From an uncultured Prevotellaceae bacterium (GTDB lineage Bacteria > Bacteroidota > Bacteroidia > Bacteroidales > Bacteroidaceae): a stretch of 49,982 nt of DNA. Location of the stretch: NCBI GenBank assembly GCA_947165505.1, contig CAMVAT010000021.1:1-49982 (forward strand), in the 5' to 3' direction. The notes beneath the pieces are model-generated. The model was not told the origin of the DNA. It saw nothing but the letters and a program-made list of their open reading frames with translations, and did not search any database. Of this stretch, positions 24,412 through 31,586 are shown piece by piece (position 1 is the stretch's first letter; each line of letters begins with the position of its first letter). A program made the position numbers and the translations under genes.

Positions 24412-25587
24412 TTATTTTTTATTAGCGAGCGCCCTAGCCTGGTAGAACGACCGTGTGACAGCGAAGAAGAGCGCCACCCCGGCGGCATTGACGGCAGCGA
24501 CAGTCCAGAAAGCCGCTTGATAGCCAAAGAGCTCTGCCACCACCCCGCCGACGAGGATGCCGAAGCCGAAACCGAGGTCCCAGGCGGTGAGGATAGACGA
24601 ACTGGCCGTGCCACGCTGGTTGTTGCGTGCCACGGAAATGAACATATTGAGAAAGGCCGGATACATGTGGCCGTTGCCCAGTCCGATGAGCACGGCCGAG
24701 AGGTAATAGCCCCATGCGTTGTTGAGTGCCACGAAGAGCACATAACCCACGAGCGAGAGGCAGATGCCCCCCGCCGCATTCTGCGTGAGGCGCCCCTTGC
24801 GCAGCCCCTCCGCCCCTTGCAGTCGCGACACGACCAGTCCGACGCTGAGGATGAGGAAGTAAGTGCCCGTGCCGCCGGTGATGCCCATCTCCTCCTTGCT
24901 ATAGATAGCCAGGTAGTTGCTCAGTGCGCCGAAGCAGAAGCTGAAGAAGGCGATATTGACCGCCAGCATCCATGCCTTGGTGAGGAAGAAGCGGTCGAGC
25001 GAGAGGCGGGGCTTATTGCGTACGATTTCTTTCTTGGGCACCTTCACCGTCATATCCACGGCCATTCCCGCCCCCGCCACGAACAGCGCGATCCAGAAGA
25101 GGATGGAGAAGTCGGCCGTCATCTGATAGATGTAGATAGCCACCGACGGGGCGATGGCCATGGCCAGGTTGTTGCTCAGCCCGTAATAGCCCATGCCCTC
25201 GTTGCGCCGCTCCGAGGGCAGCACGTCGATGGCCACCGTCTGGTTGGCCACGGTCAGTGCGCCGAAGGGCGCTCCGTGCACGGTGCGTACGATGGCGAAC
25301 ATCAGCAGCGTGGAGGCCGCGATATAACCTGCGAAGAAGAGGAAGAAAAGGAAAAAGAAAGTGAGCAGCGCCTTCCTCCGGTCGAAGCAATCGACGATGA
25401 AGCCGCTGAAAGGTCGTATGAGCAGTGCCGCCCAGGTATAACCCGAGAGCACAATGCCTATCGTGTCTTTGGTGGCCCCGAACTGGTCGCTCAGATAGAG
25501 CGGCAGCAGGGGCGTGAGGATATAGAAGGCGAAGTATAGCGCGAAGTTGGCTATCATCACCTTGACATAATTGGCGTTCCAGAGCAT
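24412..25587 (-). CDS. Major facilitator superfamily transporter
   Basis: 391 residues with about 12 membrane segments and the loop-2 motif GFIVDCFDRRKAL, an MFS motif-A variant (G-x3-D-x-x-D/R-R-R). A second half begins near residue 205 after a basic loop. The family looks like small drug or sugar efflux carriers of the arabinose-efflux type; the substrate is unknown. Its start is 3 bp after the stop of the upstream repeat-protein gene, so the two genes are translated from one mRNA. The 72-bp gap downstream holds the next promoter. Confidence 0.85.
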   Translation of the reverse strand: MLWNANYVKVMIANFALYFAFYILTPLLPLYLSDQFGATKDTIGIVLSGYTWAALLIRPFSGFIVDCFDRRKALLTFFFLFFLFFAGYIAASTLLMFAIVRTVHGAPFGALTVANQTVAIDVLPSERRNEGMGYYGLSNNLAMAIAPSVAIYIYQMTADFSILFWIALFVAGAGMAVDMTVKVPKKEIVRNKPRLSLDRFFLTKAWMLAVNIAFFSFCFGALSNYLAIYSKEEMGITGGTGTYFLILSVGLVVSRLQGAEGLRKGRLTQNAAGGICLSLVGYVLFVALNNAWGYYLSAVLIGLGNGHMYPAFLNMFISVARNNQRGTASSSILTAWDLGFGFGILVGGVVAELFGYQAAFWTVAAVNAAGVALFFAVTRSFYQARALANKK

Positions 25588-25590
25588 CGG

Positions 25591-26007
25591 TTAGAAGAAG
25601 TCGAAAAAGAACAAGACCGCCGCCCACGTCTTTTTCACCCCCCGTGCCGAACCGATGGAAGCGTTCGAGGCATTGCGCACCGTGCCGTCGCTCTCCACCT
25701 TACCAATATAAGCGTTCGAGGCATTGCGCACCGTGCCGCTGCTCTCCACCCTGCCGATGCTGGCGTTCGAGGCGTTGCGGATGGTGCCGTCGCTCTCTAT
25801 CTTGCCCATATAGCTGTTGGAGGCGTTACGAATGGTGCCGTCGCTGCTGATCTTGCCCGCATAGCCGTTGTAGGCATTGCGGATGGTGCCGTCGCTCTCC
25901 ACCTTCCCGATATAGCTGTTTGACGCGCTGCGCAGGGGCTGCGCACCGGCATTCACGGCGAACAGGGCCGCCATGAGTGTAAGTATAAAGATGATTTTTT
26001 TCATCAT
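25591..26007 (-). CDS. Secreted protein of 17-residue repeats (5-fold beta-flower type)
   Basis: 138 residues from the ATG at 26007 (or 26004, MKKIIF); an ATG at 26037 lies inside the -7 box and is rejected. After a signal peptide (cleavage near NAGAQ) come five full copies of a 17-residue unit, consensus YIGKVESDGTIRNASNS, each encoded by about 51 bp of very similar DNA. Fivefold repeats of this type are known in Bacteroidetes as small propeller-like beta-flower proteins. The C-terminus turns hydrophobic (WAAVLFFFDFF). Function is unknown. It precedes the MFS gene by 3 bp. Confidence 0.75.
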   Translation of the reverse strand: MMKKIIFILTLMAALFAVNAGAQPLRSASNSYIGKVESDGTIRNAYNGYAGKISSDGTIRNASNSYMGKIESDGTIRNASNASIGRVESSGTVRNASNAYIGKVESDGTVRNASNASIGSARGVKKTWAAVLFFFDFF

Positions 26008-26034
26008 GGCTGATGTTTTTTGGTTATCGTGCTG

Positions 26035-26042
26035 CAAATATA
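26035..26042 (-). promoter_or_regulatory. -7 element for the repeat-protein/MFS operon
   Basis: The minus strand reads TATATTTG followed by C, 28 nt upstream of the ATG at 26007. The -33 position is only T-rich. Confidence 0.6.
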
Positions 26043-26162
26043 CTCATTATCCGGGAATGTAAAAAGGGTAAATCCCTATTTTTTCATAGGGACTTTGAAA
26101 ACGATTTCGGGCGTTATAACATTTTTTATTGTTTTCAACCCCAATAATCCGCATTTTTTTTG

Positions 26163-26170
26163 TAAATTTG
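26163..26170 (+). promoter_or_regulatory. -7 element upstream of the GH28-GH105 gene
   Basis: TAAATTTG followed by C. The leader to the ATG at 26257 would be about 80 nt. No TTTG at -33. Confidence 0.55.
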
Positions 26171-26256
26171 CAACGGCAATTGTATGCAGCCATTCAAACT
26201 ACGCCGAAACCTACCATTATTGAGCGAACATAATCAAAAAAACCAAGAATAAAGAC

Positions 26257-28830
26257 ATGATGAAAAAAGCCTTTGCCATGCTGTTATGCATGATGCTCCC
26301 CCTGTCGATCTGGGCACAGTGGGACACCGAGTACAAGACGCTGGAAAAGAGTATCCGGCAGGTGACCTTCCCCGACCGTCAGTTTCCCATCACCAAATAC
26401 GGTGCTAAGTTGACCAACACGCCGGCGAAGAACCAGGCAGCCATCAACAAAGCCATCACGGCCTGCTCGAAGGCCGGCGGCGGACAGGTGATTGTGCCTG
26501 CCGGCACGTGGACCACGGGCGCCATCCGCCTGAAGAGCCATGTGAACCTGGTGGTGGAGAAAGGCGCCACGCTGCTGTTCGCCTTCGACCGCGACCTCTA
26601 TCCCGAAGTGCTCACCCGCTGGGAGGGTCTGGACTGCTGGAACTACTCGCCGCTCATCTACGCCTACGGCGAGACCGACGTGGCCATCACGGGCGAGGGC
26701 ACGATCGACGGCAACGGGTCGAACGAGACGTGGTGGCCGATGTGCAGCAACCCCCGCTTCGGATGGACGGAGCAGACCACGGAGTATCAGAAGCTGACGC
26801 GCCCGCGCCTGCTGAAGCTGGCCGAGGATGGTGTCGATGTCAACGAGCGCCACTTCGGCAAGGGCCAGGCCCTGCGCCCGCAGCTCATCAACCTGTATAA
26901 GTGCGACGGCATCCTCATCGAGGGCGTGACGCTGCTGCGCTCACCCTTCTGGGTGATCCATCCGCTGCTGAGCAACGACGTGACGGTGCGCGGCGTGAAG
27001 ATATGGAACGAAGGCCCCAACGGCGACGGCTGCGACCCCGAGTCGTGCGACCGCGTGCTGATAGAGAACTGCGTGTTCCACACGGGCGACGACTGCATCG
27101 CCATCAAGAGTGGACGCAATGCCGACGGACGTAAGTGGAACATCCCCAGCCAGAACATCATCGTGCGCAACTGCACGATGGAAGACGGCCACGGCGGCGT
27201 GGTCATCGGCAGCGAGATCTCGGGCGGTTGCCGCAACGTGTTTGTGGAGAACTGCAAGATGGACTCGCCCAACCTGGACCGCGTGCTGCGCATCAAGACC
27301 AACTCTTGCCGCGGCGGCGTGATAGAGAATGTGTATTTCCGCAACGTGGAGGTGGGTCAGTGCAAGGAGTCGGTGCTGCGCATCAACCTCAACTACGAGC
27401 CTAAAGAGGTGTGCTGCCGCGGATTCTACCCCACCGTGCGCAATGTGTATATGGAGAACGTGACCTGCCAAAAGAGCCGTTACGGCATGCGCCTGAACGG
27501 ACTGGACGAGGTGGATAACATCTACAACATCAACATCAAGAACTGCCAGTTCAACGGTGTGTGGGACAGTCCGATGGAGCGCACGGGCAACAGCCACGAC
27601 CTGCATTTCGACAACCTGACCGTCAACGGTTCGCAGTTGCTCTCTGAGATGCCCTACGAGCACTACAGCGAGTGGATGGCCCGCTCTGAGATGGCCCGCG
27701 TGGCACACCCCTACCTGCTCGACTTCTCGAAGAAGCCCAAATGGAGCTATGTGATGGGCGTGGAGCTGGAAGGCATGCTCGATGCCTACCTGGCCTACAA
27801 AGACGAGCGCATCATCAACTACCTGAAAGAATACTGCGACGAGATGATTGACGAGAAAGGCAACATCACCGGCTACAAATACGAAGACTTCAATCTCGAC
27901 AACGTGCGCACGGCCCGCTTCGTGTATCGTATGTACGAGTTGTTCCCCGAGGAGAAAAACCTGAAAGCCCTCAAGACGCTCTACAAGCAGTTGGAGAAAC
28001 AGCCCCGCACGAAAGAGGGTGTGTGGTGGCACAAGGCCATCTACGCCAACCAGGTGTGGCTCGACGGCATCTACATGGGTCTGCCCTACTACACGCTGGC
28101 AGCCAAGAAGCTGAAAGGCAAGAAAGCGGTGAAATTCTACAACGACGCCGTCGATCAGATCACAAAGACCGACCGTCGCACCTACGATGCCAAGACCGGA
28201 CTGTGGAAACACGCCTGGGATGAGACCCACAGCATCTTCTGGGCCAACAAAGACACCGGCCTGTCGCAGCACACCTGGGCACGTGCCTTAGGATGGTATG
28301 TGATGGCGATGGTCGAGGTGCTCGACGCGCTGCCTCAGGATTACGCCCGCCGTGGCGAGGTCATCGACCTGTTCCGCCGTGCCATGGCCGCCGTGGTGAG
28401 ATACCAGGACAAGGAGAGCGGCGTGTGGTACGATGTACTCGATGTGAACGACTCCCGCAACTACTTAGAGGCCACCGCCTCTTCGATGTTCACCTACTGT
28501 CTGCTGAAAGGCGCCCGTCTGGGCTATCTTGACGAGAGCTACCGCGAGGCAGGCAAGAAGGCCTACGAGGGCATCATCAAGCACTTCATCCGCGTGGATG
28601 CCGACAAGACCATCTCGCTCACCAACTGCTGTTCGGTGTCGGGCTTAGGTCCTGAGAAAAACCCCAAAAGAGACGGTTCGTTCGAGTATTACATGAGCGA
28701 GCCCATCCGCGACAATGACGCCAAGGGTGTGGGTCCGTTCATCTGGTCGTCGCTCGAGATGGAGCGCATGGGTTACACCACCGCCGGCAGCAAAAAGACA
28801 TACGACGCCTCTGGAGATTTCCAGGGGTAA
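26257..28830 (+). CDS. GH28 polygalacturonase fused to GH105 unsaturated glucuronyl/galacturonyl hydrolase
   Basis: 857 residues, signal peptide 1-20 (LPLSIWAQ). Residues about 40-470 are a right-handed beta-helix of family GH28 with all catalytic marks: NGDGCD (Asp257), GDDC (Asp278, Asp279), GHGG (His312) and RIKT (Arg345, Lys347). Residues about 490-840 are an (alpha/alpha)6 domain of family GH105: WLDGIYMG (Asp603) and WARALGWYVMAM. GH28 cuts galacturonan; GH105 removes the unsaturated uronic acid left by lyases. One secreted protein thus joins internal cutting and end trimming of pectin. It opens the pectin locus, upstream of the PL1 gene. Confidence 0.9.
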   Translation: MMKKAFAMLLCMMLPLSIWAQWDTEYKTLEKSIRQVTFPDRQFPITKYGAKLTNTPAKNQAAINKAITACSKAGGGQVIVPAGTWTTGAIRLKSHVNLVVEKGATLLFAFDRDLYPEVLTRWEGLDCWNYSPLIYAYGETDVAITGEGTIDGNGSNETWWPMCSNPRFGWTEQTTEYQKLTRPRLLKLAEDGVDVNERHFGKGQALRPQLINLYKCDGILIEGVTLLRSPFWVIHPLLSNDVTVRGVKIWNEGPNGDGCDPESCDRVLIENCVFHTGDDCIAIKSGRNADGRKWNIPSQNIIVRNCTMEDGHGGVVIGSEISGGCRNVFVENCKMDSPNLDRVLRIKTNSCRGGVIENVYFRNVEVGQCKESVLRINLNYEPKEVCCRGFYPTVRNVYMENVTCQKSRYGMRLNGLDEVDNIYNINIKNCQFNGVWDSPMERTGNSHDLHFDNLTVNGSQLLSEMPYEHYSEWMARSEMARVAHPYLLDFSKKPKWSYVMGVELEGMLDAYLAYKDERIINYLKEYCDEMIDEKGNITGYKYEDFNLDNVRTARFVYRMYELFPEEKNLKALKTLYKQLEKQPRTKEGVWWHKAIYANQVWLDGIYMGLPYYTLAAKKLKGKKAVKFYNDAVDQITKTDRRTYDAKTGLWKHAWDETHSIFWANKDTGLSQHTWARALGWYVMAMVEVLDALPQDYARRGEVIDLFRRAMAAVVRYQDKESGVWYDVLDVNDSRNYLEATASSMFTYCLLKGARLGYLDESYREAGKKAYEGIIKHFIRVDADKTISLTNCCSVSGLGPEKNPKRDGSFEYYMSEPIRDNDAKGVGPFIWSSLEMERMGYTTAGSKKTYDASGDFQG

Positions 28831-28831
28831 G

Positions 28832-28863
28832 AGCCTCCCCCTACCCCCTCCAAAGGAGGGGGA
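28832..28863. repeat. Dispersed C-rich/G-rich hairpin repeat, copy 3
   Basis: GCCTCCCCCTACCCCCTCC followed by AAAGGAGGGGGA. Stem CCCCCTCC (28844-28851) with GGAGGGGG (28855-28862), loop AAA. It sits right after the GH28-GH105 stop and could act as a terminator. Confidence 0.75.
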
Positions 28864-28971
28864 TGCTAAATGGGAGAGTTGGTATAATCATTGCATACAT
28901 GATTCACTCTATATTAACACTATCTCTTTTATATCCCAAATAATCTGAAAACAATAACTTAGAACTCAAAT

Positions 28972-31251
28972 ATGAAAAAACTATTATTGATATTTTCGGC
29001 CGTGCTGATGTGCGGCATGGCCATGGCACAAGACGAGGCGCCTGCATTCCCGGGAGCCGAAGGCCACGGGCGCTACGTGACCGGCGGTCGCGGCGGCGTG
29101 GTGCGCCATGTGACCAACCTGAACGACTCCGGCACGGGCTCGCTGCGCTCTGCGGTGAGCGGCGCGTCGAAGAAGATCGTCGTGTTCGACGTGGCCGGCG
29201 TCATCGCCCTGAAGAGCGACCTCACCATCGGAGCCAACACCACCATCGAGGGACAGACAGCCCCGTCGCCCGGCATCACCCTGCGTTATTATACGGTGCG
29301 TCCCGGTGCCAATAACATCATCCGCTTCATGCGCTTCCGCCGCGGACAGGAGAAGAACATCAACGACGGCGCCGACGCCACGTGGCAGACCAACGTGACC
29401 GGCCTGATCCTCGACCACTGCTCATTCTCATGGTCGATCGACGAGGTGGCCTCTTTCTACGACAACAACAACTTCACCATGCAGTGGTGCACGCTGGGCG
29501 AGAGCCTGGTGCACCCAGGCCACTCGAAGGGTGCCCACGGCTACGGCGGCATCTGGGGCGGCAAGCTGGCTTCGTTCCACCACAACATGATCGTGCATGT
29601 GGCCAACCGCTCGCCCCGCTTCTGCGGCGCCCGATACGGCTGGACCGGTTACACGAATAACAAGCTGTACAGCAAATATCAGTGGGAGAACTCCATCCAG
29701 GCCGAGATGGTCGATTACCGCAACTGCGTGGTGTATAACTGCGGCAACGGCTGCTACGGCGGTCCCGGCGGCGGTCGCATCAATTTTGTGAATAATTATT
29801 ACAAAAGCGGCCCTGCCGCCAAGACCACCCGTCTGACCACCGTGACCGTGGGCGCCAGCGGCAACTCCACCCCCGCTGCCTACTATGGCATGACCAGCCG
29901 CTACTACCTGAGCGGCAACCAGTTGAACGATAATGCCGAGGCTGGTTGGGACCAAGTCAATTACGACAGCGGCACCTATCTCATCGACGGTGAGCGCTGG
30001 TCGAAAGACCCCAGCCACTACAACGGCAGCGATGTGGAATACAAGCAGAACCCCGCTGGCGAGGACTGCGTGCGCATCCGCCTGGAGGAGCCCATCGATG
30101 CCGGCGACGTGACTACTCACAGTGCCGCACAGGCTTATAATAAGGTGCTGGCCTACGCCGGCGCCCGCATGTATCGCGACGACGTGGATCAGCGCTATGT
30201 GCGCGAGACCACCGACGGCACCTGCACTTATAAGGGCAGCGCCACGTCGTATGTGGAGAAGGGCACCACGAAGAGCTGCACCCCCACCCTTGGCCGCATC
30301 GACTTGGTGAGCGACGTGAAAGGCTACACCGAGGAGAACTTCGGCACAGGCAGCCGCCCCGACGGCTATGACAGCGACAACGACGGCATGCCCGACGCTT
30401 GGGAGACAGTCAACGGCCTGAATCCCAACGACGCGTCGGATGCTGCCACCTATACCCTCGACGCGAAAGGCTGGTACACCAACATCGAGGTGTATTGCAA
30501 TGCCCTGGTGGAAGACATGATCAAGGCTCAGAACGCCGATGCCGAGACAGCCGTGGATGAATACTACCCCACTGTGGCCAAGGCCGAGGGCATCGATTAC
30601 TACAGCGGCGCACTGCTGCCCGACCCCAATGACAACCCAGGCGGTGGCGAGGAGCCCGGCGGCGAGGGTACGCCCGTGGAATACACCATCGCACAGAGCA
30701 CCTACGTCGAGAACGTGAGCGATACTGAGTGGAAGTTCAACGGTGGTCTGACCGTGAGCAACAGCAAGAGCAAGACCTATGCCACTGGTTTTGAGGATGG
30801 CATCAAATACAGTGCCGGCGTGCAATATACCGTGAAACTGCCACAAGGCGTGACCATCAATAAGGCCACCTTCACCGGCTACGACAACTATGCTGACACC
30901 GATGCTTACCTGAGCGAACTAAATGGCACGGCCTACGGCGCCACCGACTATGTGTTCCCGCAAAAGGTGGACGGTGCCTACAAAGTGACTACCCACACGG
31001 TAGAGACCAACGCACAAGGCACGCTGACCTTCACACCTGCCGGCAAGCAGACCGTATGGGTCATCACCCTGGCCGGCAAATCGACCAGCACCGGCATTGC
31101 CGACGCTCAGACCGAGGGCACCGTGGTGAGCACCCGCTATTACGACGTGACGGGCATGGAGCTGAAGAACCCCGCAACCGTCAAAGGACTTGTCATCAAG
31201 GTGGAACGGATGTCGAACGGCCAGGTGAAGACCACGAAGGCCGTGAGGTAA
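28972..31251 (+). CDS. Secreted PL1 pectate lyase with extra C-terminal modules
   Basis: 759 residues, signal peptide 1-19 (CGMAMAQ). Residues about 22-460 are a polysaccharide lyase family 1 beta-helix: FPGAEGHGRYVTGGRGG, NLNDSGTGSLRSAV and DHCSFSWSIDEVASFY are typical of Bacteroidetes pectate lyases. A calcium-binding DSDNDGMPDAWE loop follows, then a Pro/Gly linker (PNDNPGGGEEPGGEG), a beta-sandwich-like module (about 570-690) and a C-terminal tail (RYYDVTGMELKNP...) resembling the tail of other locus enzymes. The enzyme would cleave de-esterified homogalacturonan by beta-elimination, making the unsaturated ends that GH105 removes. A promoter in front is not evident. Confidence 0.9.
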   Translation: MKKLLLIFSAVLMCGMAMAQDEAPAFPGAEGHGRYVTGGRGGVVRHVTNLNDSGTGSLRSAVSGASKKIVVFDVAGVIALKSDLTIGANTTIEGQTAPSPGITLRYYTVRPGANNIIRFMRFRRGQEKNINDGADATWQTNVTGLILDHCSFSWSIDEVASFYDNNNFTMQWCTLGESLVHPGHSKGAHGYGGIWGGKLASFHHNMIVHVANRSPRFCGARYGWTGYTNNKLYSKYQWENSIQAEMVDYRNCVVYNCGNGCYGGPGGGRINFVNNYYKSGPAAKTTRLTTVTVGASGNSTPAAYYGMTSRYYLSGNQLNDNAEAGWDQVNYDSGTYLIDGERWSKDPSHYNGSDVEYKQNPAGEDCVRIRLEEPIDAGDVTTHSAAQAYNKVLAYAGARMYRDDVDQRYVRETTDGTCTYKGSATSYVEKGTTKSCTPTLGRIDLVSDVKGYTEENFGTGSRPDGYDSDNDGMPDAWETVNGLNPNDASDAATYTLDAKGWYTNIEVYCNALVEDMIKAQNADAETAVDEYYPTVAKAEGIDYYSGALLPDPNDNPGGGEEPGGEGTPVEYTIAQSTYVENVSDTEWKFNGGLTVSNSKSKTYATGFEDGIKYSAGVQYTVKLPQGVTINKATFTGYDNYADTDAYLSELNGTAYGATDYVFPQKVDGAYKVTTHTVETNAQGTLTFTPAGKQTVWVITLAGKSTSTGIADAQTEGTVVSTRYYDVTGMELKNPATVKGLVIKVERMSNGQVKTTKAVR

Positions 31252-31252
31252 A

Positions 31253-31283
31253 GCCCCCTCCCCGACCCTTCCCGAGGGGAGGG
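31253..31283. repeat. Dispersed C-rich/G-rich repeat, copy 4
   Basis: GCCCCCTCCCCGACCC, then TTCCCGAGGGGAGGG. Arms CCCTCCCC (31256-31263) and GGGGAGGG (31276-31283) can pair. It directly follows the PL1 stop. Confidence 0.7.
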
Positions 31284-31362
31284 AGTGGTTACTACCACGA
31301 ATAGAAGTTTTTACAAACACGTTTTTTTAAAGAACACGGTATTTTAAGAACATTGTTTTTCG

Positions 31363-31423
31363 ACCACGAATCAACCGAATGAACCGAATTAATTATATTC
31401 GTTTAATTCGGTAGATTCGTGGT
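31363..31423. repeat. Long imperfect palindrome (ACCACGAATC ... GATTCGTGGT)
   Basis: ACCACGAATC-a-ACCGAAT (31363-31380) pairs with ATTCGGT-a-GATTCGTGGT (31406-31423), one internal A-A mismatch. Single copies of the CCACGAAT core also occur at about 31296 and, inverted, at about 31460. Similar ACCACGAAT repeats are common between genes in Bacteroidales. The rest of the gap 31284-31513 holds no gene. Confidence 0.7.
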
Positions 31424-31513
31424 TGTATATAAAATACAGTTCGTAAATATTGGGGGCATTCGTGGTCGTAAATGGTGGAGATAGTTGTTTTTAGAATTTT
31501 TATACTCGTAAAG

Positions 31514-31545
31514 GTTGTATGTATAAGAATAAATGTGTATCTTTG
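31514..31545 (+). promoter_or_regulatory. -33/-7 promoter of the modular secreted protein
   Basis: GTTG (31514-31517), 20 bp, TATCTTTG (31538-31545) and C. The ATG at 31587 is 41 nt downstream. An in-frame ATG at 31533 lies inside the promoter and is rejected. Confidence 0.65.
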
Positions 31546-31586
31546 CACCAAATCTACAATTATTATTAACTAAAAACATCAAATTT

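Noticed and set aside
23317..25539. 740-codon plus-strand open frame
   Set aside because: It runs opposite the acyltransferase and MFS genes, which have clear family motifs; the frame is a by-product of GC-rich codon use and starts in the 9-bp repeat.
29428..30846. 472-codon minus-strand open frame inside the PL1 gene
   Set aside because: Same mirror effect; the plus strand encodes an evident pectate lyase.
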